A DNA stretch of 64,000 nucleotides from Protula sp. h YS-2021 (GCA_949752745.1 CATKHT010000014.1:1-64000), one strand, 5' to 3'; positions 34,401 to 43,546 are shown, counted from the first letter of the stretch. A program made the numbers and translations. The notes: generated by a model from the sequence alone, not told the origin.

Positions 34401-34418
34401 AAGGCTATCGAAAAATAG
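13794..34418 (+). CDS. ankyrin-repeat cGAS-like receptor (Mab-21 fold nucleotidyltransferase)
   Basis: Eleven exons, with no recognisable exon missing between them: 13794-13871, 14127-14261, 14507-14620, 25796-25897, 26337-26434, 26973-27071, 31276-31377, 31627-31706, 31980-32081, 32331-32776, 33023-34418. About 915 residues. Order: basic N-terminus with nuclear-localisation-like clusters, about ten ankyrin-type repeats, then a cGAS-like domain. cGAS-like receptors sense nucleic acid and make cyclic dinucleotides for STING; ankyrin arrays bind protein partners. The domain keeps GS plus three acidic positions. Exons 5 and 8 carry deletions that break the frame; skipping both keeps it. So either the locus is partly decayed, is expressed with those exons skipped, or the reference has errors. 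Product identity is strong from motifs; ligand and second messenger are unknown. Confidence 0.8.
14127..14261 (+). CDS. exon 2: linker
   Basis: Acceptor TTCGTAG, 45 codons beginning EIERLRKKYNLRKGSHFG, donor GTAAGAT; phase 0 at both ends. No domain recognised. A long open frame on the opposite strand here is a shadow. Confidence 0.65.
14507..14620 (+). CDS. exon 3: start of the ankyrin domain
   Basis: Acceptor TTATAAG, 38 codons with LIDAAYQNDIEQAKRFL, the second half of an ankyrin capping repeat, donor GTAAAAC; phase 0 at both ends. The next exon is 11.2 kb away. Confidence 0.7.
14621..16983. other. intron 3, first part, no feature seen
   Basis: AT-rich intron sequence with scattered short open frames (for example 14725-15000) and no recognisable domain. 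Confidence 0.4.
16984..17580 (-). pseudogene. Ty3/gypsy integrase C-terminal remnant
   Basis: - strand fragments in several frames: SVHSPTTCATS (catalytic-core end, around 17560), then DQVLLKTFVHKPQIRKLKKKYEG (around 17350-17290; D-x-V-L-L-K and K-Y-E-G are typical of gypsy integrase C-termini). Stops and shifts throughout. Family assignment is from motif resemblance only. Confidence 0.45.
17581..17879. other. intron sequence, no feature seen
   Basis: Slightly GC-richer than the surroundings; possibly more of the decayed retroelement, not recognisable. Confidence 0.35.
17880..19870 (+). repeat. degenerate satellite, ~105-150-bp units
   Basis: About 14-15 diverged units, each with the ordered blocks GAGCTCATTTTCGACC, GGGCCTAAACAACGTTACAT, GGTGACCTTGACCTTCTGGG, GATCAAGGTCAAAAACCGG and GTTGACTATTATCTC. 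Unit length varies through small deletions. The repeat is non-coding in all frames. Each good unit holds several AGGTCA/TGACCT half-sites, including TCAAGGTCA at 18330-18338. Confidence 0.85.
19871..22752. other. intron 3, middle part, no feature seen
   Basis: No domain-bearing frame; short ORFs only. May include unrecognisable parts of the decayed gypsy element whose ends flank it. Confidence 0.4.
22753..24230 (-). pseudogene. Ty3/gypsy gag-protease-RT remnant
   Basis: On the - strand at 22753-22935 a frame reads DSSNLGRTNAMKNLIESGDE, the pattern that opens gypsy reverse transcriptases. Upstream on the same strand (about 23380-23640) a degenerate stretch ends with LEQVILGIDLYGIVMDV, like the ILG-D end of a gypsy protease. 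Many stops. With the integrase remnant at 17.0-17.6 kb this suggests one old - strand element, split or diluted by later sequence including the satellite. Confidence 0.4.
24231..25795. other. intron 3, last part
   Basis: No gene recognised. Contains a (CT)n microsatellite at 25354-25405 and ends at the TATAG acceptor at 25791-25795. Confidence 0.4.
25354..25405 (+). repeat. (CT)n microsatellite
   Basis: About 22 uninterrupted CT units plus imperfect ones. The open frames reading through it are artefacts. Confidence 0.9.
25796..25897 (+). CDS. exon 4: ankyrin repeat
   Basis: 34 codons, phase 0 at both ends, donor GTATGT. Contains DKDFDGWTALHAAVSN, the canonical D-x-x-G-x-T-x-L-H-x-A ankyrin turn and helix, then AQMVRAILN. 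Reads on smoothly from exon 3. Confidence 0.8.
25898..26336. other. intron 4, no feature seen
   Basis: AT-rich intron ending at acceptor TTTACAG. Confidence 0.5.
26337..26434 (+). CDS. exon 5: ankyrin repeat with a 1-nt deletion
   Basis: SDVNAKRDDGCTPLHLSVQE matches the ankyrin consensus; the frame is then lost in the A-run at 26404-26408. From there the second half of the repeat (LLL-NHG) continues in the other frame up to the GTAAAT donor at 26435. The exon is 98 nt where its neighbours are 99 or 102. Included as is, it shifts the frame; in its own frame a stop spans the splice site. Confidence 0.7.
26435..26972. other. intron 5, no feature seen
   Basis: AT-rich; the 84-codon frame at 26452-26706 has no recognisable content. 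Confidence 0.5.
26973..27071 (+). CDS. exon 6: ankyrin repeat
   Basis: 33 codons, phase 0 at both ends, acceptor TTTACAG, donor GTAAGTA. Contains ASNRGVTPLHIATKHGSTDI and VRLLINHK, a full canonical repeat. Confidence 0.85.
27072..30977. other. intron 6, no gene recognised
   Basis: 4.2-kb intron. Holds a TATG/TGTA microsatellite at 27540-27575 and several modest ORFs (27380-27742, 28346-28594, 28629-28871) without domains. I searched by eye for another L-H ankyrin core and found none. Confidence 0.4.
30978..31255 (+). repeat. minisatellite, ~37-40-bp unit, ~7 copies
   Basis: Diverged units of the form TTATTTAACTAAGATGTGAC plus TACATTTTTAATATTTTG. The array ends 20 bp before the exon 7 acceptor. 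Confidence 0.85.
31276..31377 (+). CDS. exon 7: ankyrin repeat
   Basis: 34 codons, phase 0. CSVNAVTGTGATALHVAADY then TDVATVLLQQPE. The acceptor TTTTAG is good; the donor GTACAG is weak, and reading through meets TGA two codons later. Confidence 0.7.
31627..31706 (+). CDS. exon 8: ankyrin repeat with an internal deletion
   Basis: Acceptor CATTTCAG, then CVVNA in the expected frame; the D-x-x-G-x-T segment is missing and LHFATQRGHPEVVSALLQ continues in another frame to a GTAGTA donor at 31707. The exon is 80 nt, about 20-26 nt short of its neighbours. In the incoming frame it hits a stop. Confidence 0.6.
31980..32081 (+). CDS. exon 9: ankyrin repeat
   Basis: 34 codons, phase 0 at both ends, acceptor ATAACAG, donor GTAAACG. 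VNAKDAQGFTALHVAAQF and TIVSLLLQHPQ make a canonical repeat. Confidence 0.8.
32331..32776 (+). CDS. exon 10: divergent ankyrin repeats
   Basis: 148 codons plus two bases (phase 2), acceptor TTATTGCAG, donor GTAAGTA at 32777. Carries about four weaker repeats: VGDTALLFALKN, then LEVLEFLLQNGGDPNSK, then MKCKLLLQYGAKLNE, then DVIEILLDYI. They bridge the regular repeats to the catalytic domain. Confidence 0.8.
33023..34418 (+). CDS. exon 11: last ankyrin-like segment and cGAS-like catalytic domain
   Basis: Acceptor TTTTAG, then 465 codons including the stop, uninterrupted. The first ~65 residues finish the ankyrin solenoid (LLCYAVILGVKPF). The catalytic domain follows: GS of RGSVGEGTK at 33465-33470, E at 33504 and D at 33510 in NELDVV, and the third acid in KIDIVPA at 33831-33833. 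These line up with the GS, ExD and D of cGAS-type nucleotidyltransferases. The C-terminal helical lobe has VPVSFHECERHMVKSLP and SYTLKMCLMFIL, the Mab-21 family signature. The H-x5-CC-x6-C zinc ribbon of vertebrate cGAS is absent, as in most cGAS-like receptors. Confidence 0.9.
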
Positions 34419-34527
34419 GTTATATGTATCGAAAAAATACTTAAAATCTGACATACAATACAATGTTTACAAATCATAGGAAATACAGAGTTTCACAATT
34501 AGCTTTGACATCTCACATTGCCAGATT

Positions 34528-34533
34528 TTTATT
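34528..34533 (-). terminator. polyadenylation signal of the - strand tail-anchored gene
   Basis: AATAAA on the - strand, 30 nt after the stop codon at 34563. No AATAAA is seen on + just after 34418, where AATACA variants may serve. Confidence 0.5.
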
Positions 34534-34562
34534 TCACATACAAAGCTGTTAAAGGAATCCAC

Positions 34563-34789
34563 CTACATGTACGTAACGTGTAGTAATATACGTAAAGCCA
34601 ATCCTGCAAATACGCTGAGAAGTAATCGTGGTTGTTGCTGTTGTTGTTTTTTATCTGTTCTATCTTTATTTTTAATACCAGTAGAATCATAGTTGTTTGT
34701 GGGTTCTATTCCATCACTGGGGTCAATAGACAATGGCATGTCGTTGTCATTGATATTGTAACTGTTTTTGTTCTTAACTACATCCAAAT
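34563..34789 (-). CDS. terminal exon of a tail-anchored membrane protein
   Basis: On the - strand a good acceptor (TATATTTCCAG) at 34790 opens 75 codons beginning LDVVKNKNSY with no ATG needed. Then comes a polar Asp/Asn/Ser-rich stretch, a KKQQQQQPR segment, and a C-terminal hydrophobic helix, LLLSVFAGLALRILLHVTYM, ending the protein. That is the layout of a tail-anchored protein of the ER or outer mitochondrial membrane. A polyadenylation signal follows. Upstream exons were not found in the window. Product unrecognised. It converges tail-to-tail on the cGAS-like gene. Confidence 0.5.
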
Positions 34790-34927
34790 CTGGAAATATA
34801 TGTTTATATCACACTAAGATTTTATCTTTCAAATGTTTGTATAATACATACATTACAGGTCATCTGTCATGCCAGACTATTTTTGAAAACAGTTAAATTA
34901 CTTTAGTTATGGTAATCACACTGAGTT

Positions 34928-35012
34928 ATCTGTAAATATCCCAAAATTTTCATGGTGTTTATAAAAATAATATTTGTAAATATCCCAAATTTGTCATGGT
35001 GTTTATAAACGC
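34928..35012 (+). repeat. short tandem duplication, ~50 bp
   Basis: Two copies of GTAAATATCCCAAA followed by TCATGGTGTTTATAAA, the second with small changes. Confidence 0.7.
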
Positions 35013-37068
35013 CGCAGATTTGGAGGTCAGATGCTTGACAGCTTCTCCGAAATGTAAGTAAATATAAAACAAAGTTTTTTATCCTTTACTCGGATGTTTG
35101 TGAAAGGAACTGATATTTTATATATATTATCTATGAAACATAACCTAACTTTGCTTCTGTTATTTATTAATATAAACTAATGCCCTTTGAAGATATTGGC
35201 TCTTGGAAGTGGAGTTCGAATGATCGTTTGCCAAACATCCATACAGCATAGCATCAGATAATATTCTGACTATAAACTAGGTGAGTAGCTGCTTTTTCAT
35301 AATAAGTTGCAAGCATAACTGATTTTGTAACTAATTTTAATGCATAAAAACGACATTAGGTGAAAAATGCAAATTTAAGTTTATTAAAACCCGTGATACG
35401 GCCATATTTCAGCATATCTTTAAAATATGTGTAAAAAACTTCACAGAGGCGTTGCGAAAAATATTCTAATTCTAGTATTATGTAAAAATATTGTAGCTGA
35501 AGTTATTTGCAACTACATGAAAATAAAAACAAATAACTCGAAAGTCTTTTAATTACACTCTATAAGGTTCCAAAATTATTGAATGTGATCAATTGAAAAT
35601 TATTTTCGTGTATTTATGCATAAAACTCCTCAAGCTACATTATCGTCACACGGCTGATATAATATTACAACTGATATCTTATTAAACTGGTTACATGCCG
35701 TGTTTGACCAACCAGAACCAACCACTACGTATTGTCGCCAACCTCGTACAAGAAGAGGCCATAAAATCTTAACTTGCACCAAGGTTGTCATAGAAGAGGG
35801 TGCTACAGAGGTAATTTTCTTGAATAAAATGCATATGCAAAATATCCTCTTTAATTACGGAACCCCTTTTTGGTCCTCCTGGTTATGGAAAGGTATCTTG
35901 TGTCTGATTTCCAGCCGAGGGCTAAAATCGCGACGTTTCCGCTGTTGTCTGCTCGGCTTTCGTAAGGTTGGCATATGTTTATATTCTTGTCGTGGACAAT
36001 TAGTGACATTTATCTTAAATTCTGTTCTGTGAACGCTGAAATACTTTCATGTATCATAATTATATAATTTCATATATCATAATATCTATAGACGTTATAA
36101 ATTTTATTTTATTATTTTCTTCTTCCTTTTCCATCAAAATTACTCCACAATTTTCTTTAAAAATGCTTGCTTTTTTCGTGGCTATACGATTTTTTAAACC
36201 GATTGCCCGGGGCGCTGCAGGTAACGAATGGTCCAATTGAGGACCGTAAGGCAGTTTTATGCAAGGTCTCCTTCGCAACCCCAGATAGCCAATCACAATG
36301 ACTCAAAACACTTTAAGGAGGAAGAATCCGCGAAAGAGCACCTGTGATTAGGTTGCACCTGACAGAAAGTACAAATTTTGCACACAATTTTAAATAATAG
36401 AGTCAACCTAGCAATTCCCTAAAATAAATACAAAACTTTTAAAATCAGTTTAATGCCCAAAATCATGCTAGACCAGTAAATTGCAGGTCAGTCCAGACAT
36501 TAATTTTTAGTTTCCCCTCTAGTAAAATGCAAGGTGCTGTCATCCAGGACACTTCCACCTGCTCTAGACTGGTATTGCGAAAACATACCAAATACTATGC
36601 ATAATAATATTCCAAAACCCTTATTCGAAAAAAAAAACAAACAAACAAAAATTCGTGACACCGATTAAAAACATTTTCCCGTTCTTAAGCTTTAAATTTG
36701 TGTTCAGATAACCACAACATTTCGAGCAGCAACCAGAAATATCAATTTACAACATATATCTGCACCCCCTTGTGTGTTGGTCAAAATGACACCTAGTTTC
36801 TTTGCACTGTCAGACGATTTGATCTCAGCATCACCAATCCGTAGGCAGTGATTTTCCTTCGCGATTGGTGATAATTACAATTGTGAACCGAACCCGAAAG
36901 TATGAACTCTATCTTACTATCGTTCAATTTTAGGGATTAACTGTCCTCCAGCAGGGCGCGTCACTCAAGCAAGTTTCAGTTCGCCTCACTTCAATAGATA
37001 TATCTTCATCTTGGAAAGCGATGTACAATCATCGACACAATCATGCGTGTGAAATGAATGACTGCGGA
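35013..37068. other. intergenic, no gene recognised
   Basis: AT-rich. A weak ankyrin-like stretch near 35700-35811 was considered and not accepted. Short ORFs otherwise. Confidence 0.4.
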
Positions 37069-37410
37069 CTAGGAGGCTACTGGTGCACTAAACCTGTTAA
37101 ACAGAAATGATCCCAGAACAGACCCTTGGGGAACGCCAATTTGGAGAGGTTTAGGAAAAGAGCTCATATCTCCAATTTTAACAGTTTGAACAAAGCATTG
37201 AAGATAGGATATTATCCAGGAGAGCATTTTATAGCGAAATCCATAACTAGTGGATAAACAAACGATCAAGCAATCGCTGGTTATTCTGCGTTGATTGAGA
37301 GCAGCCTGATATCGTTTTTTATTCTCAGGATTGCCGTTTCGATACTGTAAAATCGCTTATATGCCGATTGAGAGGACTTAAATAGGTTGTTGGAGTACAG
37401 AAAGGTATTA
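37069..37410 (-). pseudogene. CR1/L2-like reverse transcriptase fragment
   Basis: The - strand reads YSNNLFKSSQSAYKRFYSIET, then after shifts GFRYKMLSWIISYL and IGVPQGSVLGSFLFN. These correspond to the finger region and motif B of LINE reverse transcriptases. Short, frameshifted, without ends. Confidence 0.65.
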
Positions 37411-39753
37411 ATTGTAATAGCAAGTACGTTTTTCGGTCAATTCCAAAAGAAAGCTTAAAATAGCTGCGGGACTGAATTTTTTGTAAATGGTATGGTCAGG
37501 CGAGAATTTTTTATAAGGGGTCTAACATGGGTTACTTTCATGTCGTGTCCCAGACTTAAGAGAAAGGTTGGCAATTTGGATTAACAAAGGGATAAGGACA
37601 GGGCATTGTTTTACTAATTACCAATTACATGATGGCAAAGATGGGGTTATGATAATCTTCTTAGTTTTGTCCTGAAGTTGAGAGCTGAATGCTGCATTGA
37701 GGATCAGTATGTAGTACTTTTCGCATAAAAGAACTCGAAGAAGCTTTCGAGCAATTTATTCGCAGGTACATAATCTGGAAACTCGGATTCACAGGCCCAA
37801 TTCAAGTGCATTTAGATATTTTACCGAGTTGTTTAACGTCTTTAACTTTTTATCTGGCATAATAATGTCGAGCTAAAAAGGATTCAATAACCAAAAACTC
37901 TTGGTATGTAAACTCTTGTAAACTAAATTAAATAAGCCTGTCATTACCTATTGCCTGGATGTCTTTTAAAGACCTTTATGCATAATTGGCATTTATATTA
38001 CTTCCATTCGTGATTTTCATTTGTGAGTATTTGTTGGTGATAAAATAATTTACAAAGTTGGCTTTATTTAAATAGCACTCACGCTGAAGAATAAACAGAA
38101 TTGTATGGCATGGCATTGATATGAACCTTGTTTTTATTGGCAGCCGTATTATGAGAAAGTTACATGATGAAAGTTTCCGTATATTTATAAACAGTTGAAA
38201 GCGTGATAATTAAGCACAGTTTTATAAAATAAAACGTGCATTGCGAAAATAACTGAGGCTTCAAGATATGTACAAGAACATGGATATTTTCCGAGTTTTT
38301 AAATAAAAAACATATTTAGGTTAGAATATTTTTTATCAAATAAGAAATTCTGTTCAAGCATGCTTTTCAGGTAAATATAACATGTAAAATATAGATGTTT
38401 ACTTAAAAACTATAGAAACAAAAAGATGTTTCCCTTTTTAACCATCATTTCCAAAGTGAGGGTATTTTGTTAGCAAAAGTTTATATTATACTGACATACT
38501 TACCGTAAATTCTGTAAATATACTTATGAAGTGCTTGGCTTTTCTTTACATATATAACTTCAAATTTGTCTAAAACCGAAGTAATCTTTAAAGGTAACCA
38601 AAAATATTTTTTAATAAATTATTTTTTTTTAATTATGTCTGTTTTCGCTGTTACAGATTGACAATTTATACGAAGTTTTTACACCGAAAACACTTAAAGA
38701 ATTCTTGTTTTAGGTTTTAGCTACAGTACCAACATTCAGACTTCACAGGTTTGCGTGGTTTTATTTGATTCTCAGTTACACTGAAGAAATTTTTTTATTG
38801 TGCGCTATGCATTGCGGTTTATGTTCTTAATGTAATTAAATCCAAACATTTTGGCATTTTGAGATAAAAAGGTTTATTCGTTTTTAAGACTAATCTTACT
38901 GTAATTATGATTCTAAATGCCTTCTATTCACTAATAACAAATGATACTAGATTACATTTGAAACAATTATCCAGATTTTTTTCTCTATCTATATGTATCT
39001 TCAATTTAACTTTTCGACAGTTATTGCACTATTAAATTTCTACTTCATAAATTGATGCATCTTGCTTATAATCAGAACTTTATGTTTGATGTGTAAGGTG
39101 AAAAAGCTTTGGTTCAAAAATAGAACCCTGGGTAATATCGCGAATTATTACTTCACTGTATCTGAATTACAGCTATCCATTTGAACAAACTATTTTCTCT
39201 TAGAAATATAATAAGTCACACAGAGTAAGAACTCTTACTGTAAAATATTAAGTATTTTAACAATTCATGATTTTTCGTGTTGAAGGCCTTTTTATGTCTG
39301 CTTTACGTTTGGTATTACATTTATATTACTATAGTTATTGTCTTCTCCAAAGTTTTCCAATGTTACTGGAAGAAACTGACCCCGGTGTAGTTGCCTGTAG
39401 ATACTTTAACATTTCTGTCTTGGGTTGGAATCATTTTTTTGCAAGATCCTTAAACGGTTGTAAAGATCATAGCATTTTATCATTATCATACCTTGTTACT
39501 ACTCAGAAATAGCGGCACTTTTGGATTTATTTTAAAAGCCAGGGCTGGATTTGGACGCCAAGATAAAAATAAAAGTAAGTTGAACATGCAATAAAATCCA
39601 TAAAAAACTTGCTATTTAAGTAAATGCTTATGAAAATATGATAACTTTTATACGGCGCAGTGGTTATTAACCAAATGTTTTCAGATTTTATTTAATTATT
39701 GTATTAATTTACAAAGTATTATAATGCAACTGCAAAAGGCCTCTTTTGATAAT
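37411..39753. other. intergenic, no gene recognised
   Basis: AT-rich, with no repeats of note and no domain-bearing frame. Confidence 0.4.
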
Positions 39754-40536
39754 TACCGGGAGTTTCCGGAAAGAAACTCCCCCCATATAAAAGCCCCGGC
39801 GCTCTTATTAGGAAACTGTTTCTCAATAGAAGTCCCGGGGCTTCTATTTGGAGTTAAAATAAAGACCTGAAAAAATCGTTTCCTAATAAAAGCCTGCAAG
39901 TCTTTTTAGAACTCGTGTTTACTCGCATGCAGACACAGTGCACTTAATCCTTAGATATGAGGCAGCCTCTAGACATGTTCTGCGTCGTTGCTTATTCCTG
40001 TGCTTTGCACAAGGCGAAGAGACACCCCCCTCCCCACTGCCACCTTTACTCCGGAGTATTACTGGAAATATGACGGGCCAAGTACTGAAACGGGCGGCGT
40101 GATGTTGCCCGTCCTTCCCTGCAAGTCCTTTTAGAACTCGTGTTTACTCGCAATGCAGACAGGGTGCATGTAATCCTTTGATGTGAGGCAAACCCTCACA
40201 TCTGTGTCGTTGCCTTAACCTGTGCTTCGCACAAGGCAATCCCCCACTTTACCAGAGTTTTTAGTTACTGCTGTTTTTGTATGTTTTGTTATATTTTGCG
40301 GACACCCGCAGCATGTGGGTTGCTTTAATAAGAGATTGATGGCAAATTTTCTTTTTTCCAGTAAAAACTTATCGACAACCCCCCATTCCCATCTAAAAAA
40401 TAGAAGCCCCGGGGCTCTAATTAGGAAACTGTTTCCTGAGAGAAGCCCCGGGGCTTCTATATGGTTTCTAAATGAGCGCCTGAAATTGGGCAGTTTACAA
40501 ATAGAAGCTCTGGGCTTTTTTCGGAAACCCCCGGTA
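39754..40536. mobile_element. MITE-like DNA element with TA duplication
   Basis: TACCGGGAGTTTCCGGAAA at the left is imperfectly inverted at the right end (TTTCGGAAACCCCCGGTA), with TA at both outer edges. Inside are two direct-repeat pairs: an AGCCCCGGGGCTTC-bearing block (39779-39850 and 40380-40462) and a CTGCAAGTCCTTTTAGAACTC-bearing block (about 39894-40020 and 40122-40246). This suggests an internally duplicated element. No coding capacity; much more GC-rich than the flanks. Confidence 0.65.
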
Positions 40537-41159
40537 TGATTTTATTGTTTCTTCTTTAAGGATTATTATAAATTGAGCAAATAGCGACATACACAATTCT
40601 GTTTTTCAGGAATTATTTGAAGAAGGATTAGCCTCAATAAGAAAATTTTATCAATTTTCTGTCGTAACCACATGTCTGTCTCTTTTTAACCAGCAGAATA
40701 TAAAGTAAGAATTTGTAAGCAATTTTAAGGGCTGTCAAACACTCTTTGTGTATATTATTGTACAAACGCAGAATGGCAACAAAACCCAGTTCCGTATTTA
40801 GGCAATTCGTATTTTTTTCTTATTACTCTGAATTATTTTCAAAATGTGCACAAACTGCAGTATAAAATAGCACTTATTCTGAGAAACATAGTTGTTCAGT
40901 ATTCTGTGTAAACAAATAATGAATATTTTATAATACGGTTGCAGAGTCAAAAGTCTGGCACTTGCAGGTCACGCGAAAAATTTTGAAAACAAACGTGACT
41001 AGGCATATTTTGACTTATTGCTTTGACATTGAATACATGTATATACAAGATCGATTTTACAGAAATTATGAATACGATATGTAGACCAGCGAAATTTCTA
41101 TATCGGTGGATTTTTTCTTGCAAATTTGTGAGATTCGCTGATTAAAGTATACCACAATA
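40537..41159. other. intergenic, no feature seen
   Basis: AT-rich sequence between the MITE-like element and the LINE fragment. Confidence 0.4.
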
Positions 41160-42872
41160 TTTACAGTACCTTTATCTTGAAGCAGTGTCTCGACGAGTTG
41201 CTACCCATTCTAACGGCTATTGTTAATCTCTCTATAAAGAATGGCGAGGTGCCTCCATCTTTAAAACAAGCAATAATACACCCGTTATTGAAAAGCCATT
41301 GCTTGCTCACGAGCTTAAGAACTATAGATCGGTTTCTAATCTTTCATTCCTTTCAAAAGGCGCAACTGGCAGCCAACTATTGGAACACATTACCCGCAAC
41401 AACCTTTGTGAAGAACTCCAATCGCCTTCCAATAATATCATAGCACAGAGACTGCTCTCCTGAACGTTTTTAGTGACACTTTTGAACTCAGCTGCCTTTG
41501 ATACTGTCAATCACAAAATCCTCATTCATCGTCTTCATAGAACTACCAAGCTACGCGGAAATGATTTAAAGTGGTTCATTTCCTATTTGCCTGATAGAAC
41601 AGCAAAAGTATGTGTGGAATTACATTACTCCGACATCGATAACCTCTCGTGTTAGTTCCGCAAGGCTCCAAACTTGGACCTATAGTGACCTATTGTGATT
41701 ATGTCCAGCCTTTGGGCGTAATCCGACTACTTTTATTGTTATTTCATCTTTATGTCGATGATTCCCAACTTCTGAAACGTTTCCGTCCTAGCTCCCACGA
41801 TAGTCAAAGCGCGGCAGTAAAATTGCTTGAAAGTGGGATTGATGCAGTAGACGATTGGATGAGCAATAATAGGCTCAAGCTTCGTGACAAAACTGAATTC
41901 ATGGTGATATCGAGTAAACCAAATGCAAAAAGATCAAATGTGATACTCTTGAATTATCGGACGAAACCATTCTAGCGTCATCCTCAGTTCGTAATCTTGG
42001 TGTCATAATGGATAAACATATGCAAATGGACGCTCACATCAATCAAATTAGAAGATCAGCCTTTTATTTTTTCTTTTTAAAAGGGACGGCCGGAAGACTC
42101 ATTTGTGCTAATTTTGAATTTCGTGGTGGTGAATAATCCTGTGCAGTCGCGTAGCTGAGGCAATTTGAGCGCTTATCACCCCTGGCCGGATTCAAACCAC
42201 GGACCACAGGATTACAGGACCAACGCTCTACCGACTGAGTTAACCATCACCCTCATATCAGCCTTTTATTACCTGAACGGGATACGCAAAATTCGATCTT
42301 TTCTGACAAAAGAAGCTACCAAATCTGTTGTTCAGGCACTTGTTATATCAAAGCTTGATTACTGCAACAGTTTGCTTGCTAATTTACCGGCCAGACATCA
42401 CGATTGCCTGCAATATATCCTACACCGTCCTGCGAGATTAATTACTGGTGTATCCAAGTACGATCATATAACTCCATCTTTGGTTGAGCTGCACTGGTTA
42501 CCGGTTCCTAAACGTGTCGAGTTAAAAGTATTGCTAATAACGTTCAAAGCGCTAAATGGCCAGACCCCTGGAAATGTCCGGGATAGATTGCAACTGTACA
42601 AACCTTCAATATCTGTTCGATCAAGAGGGAGCCTCAGGCTCACGCTTCCAACAACAAAAACTAAATTGGGGAAGCGTGCGTTCTCGTTTGCAGCACCTTC
42701 TCTTTGGAATAAACTACCAGAAAGAATCACGATTGCGAAAAATATTTCCCAATTTAAACAACTCTTGCAGACACATTTATTTAAAGAAGCATACTCGAAT
42801 TACTTATGATTGTGTGCTCAGTGGCCAAGCTAAATATACGCTATATAAATATCGAACGATGATGATGATGAA
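41160..42872 (+). mobile_element. 5'-truncated CR1/L2-like LINE, interrupted by a SINE
   Basis: Reverse transcriptase in at least three frames: ELLPILTAIVNLSIKNGEVP, motif A AAFDTVNHKIL, WFISYLPDRTAKV, VPQGSKLGP, catalytic YVDD at 41751-41762 (intact), then the C-terminal LVELHWLPVPKRVELK and FAAPSLWNKLPERI to the stop at 42809. The 3' end is a GATGATGATGATG tail at about 42858-42870. Frameshifts and the SINE at 42069-42256 make it non-functional. Related to, but not the same family as, the LINE at 9-12 kb. Confidence 0.8.
42069..42256 (-). mobile_element. tRNA-derived SINE with 14-bp target duplication
   Basis: On the - strand it starts with a tRNA-like head: box A TAACTCAGTCGGTAGAGCG, box B GGTTTGAATCC, then an unrelated body and an A-rich tail (TTTTAAAAAGAAA). 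ATCAGCCTTTTATT is present on both sides (42055-42068 and 42257-42270), an exact 14-bp duplication. Removal rejoins the LINE sequence cleanly. Confidence 0.9.
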
Positions 42873-43379
42873 AACTCCAGAAAAGGCTAACTTCAAAGAA
42901 TTTCTTAACTGCACACAATATATTTAAAGCTAATCTTCTCGGTGTCATAAGGTTTCACTTTTTGACCGGTATAAGTCTCCCGTTATTCTCTGTACTCGTA
43001 TAGAGCGAACTTAGACCAGGAGAAACCTGTAAGGTTTTCTCAGGTACACTACTCCAGTACTTTAACTACACTTTATTCCTTACAGTAATGCACAATAAGA
43101 CCCTCCTAAACTGATATTGAACCACCGCGCTGTCTTCACTCACACGACCGTTGCAACTGTGCGCGATTCTCTATTAAACAGAGAAACAGAAAAGCAAGAC
43201 ATTTAAATACAAATTACAAATTAAAATACAACGTTACCTACTCGAATTTTAGGCTTAAATGCTTACTGAAAGGCATACAATAGATCACTCTGGTCTCTTA
43301 TCTCGACGATGCGATTAGCAACTCAAACTTCATACACATACCCATGTCTGTGAATTGAGTCTATATTAAGGAATGTGGG
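42873..43379. other. intergenic, no feature seen
   Basis: No recognisable gene or repeat. Confidence 0.4.
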
Positions 43380-43546
43380 ATGAAAAATCAGAACAAAGTA
43401 AAAAATAGTCAACCCTCAGCACCCACCACCACTACCCTCCCCAACGCCGGTGAAACGGATGAGCAAGAGTCAAACCCTGTCGAAAATGTAAAAAAATATT
43501 CAACCCTCTGCACCCCTCACCAACCTTCACCGTCCCCCCCACCCCG
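43380..43546 (+). repeat. short tandem repeat region hit by the BEL element
   Basis: Two imperfect ~75-bp units with TCAACCCTC, GCACCC and C-rich ends. A further partial unit (GGCGAAACGAAGAAGCAAGAG) resumes after the 3' LTR, so the retrotransposon landed inside this array. Confidence 0.55.
43542..43546. repeat. 5-bp target duplication CCCCG, left copy
   Basis: Repeated at 52255-52259. Five bases is the usual BEL/Pao duplication length. The C-rich context makes the exact edge slightly ambiguous. Confidence 0.7.

Noticed and set aside
31276..34418. Herpes- or poxvirus-type ankyrin protein acquired by transfer
   Set aside because: Multiple phase-matched introns and the Mab-21 domain argue for an animal gene.
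34990..35056. 36-bp micro-exon between GCCGCAG and GTAAGT on +
   Set aside because: Splice-like ends only; too short, no connection to another exon.
35697..35811. Ankyrin-like exon after the sensor gene
   Set aside because: LRIVANLVQ and VVIEEGATE hint at a repeat, but no G-x-T-x-L-H core and frames conflict.
40222..40539. 105-codon + strand ORF
   Set aside because: Lies inside the MITE-like element and translates its GC-rich repeats.
42069..42256. A genuine tRNA gene
   Set aside because: tRNA-like boxes are present, but the body, A-rich tail and 14-bp duplication show a SINE.
42165..42280. Start of a 214-codon ORF
   Set aside because: Its first ~30 codons are antisense SINE sequence; only the part after 42257 is LINE protein.
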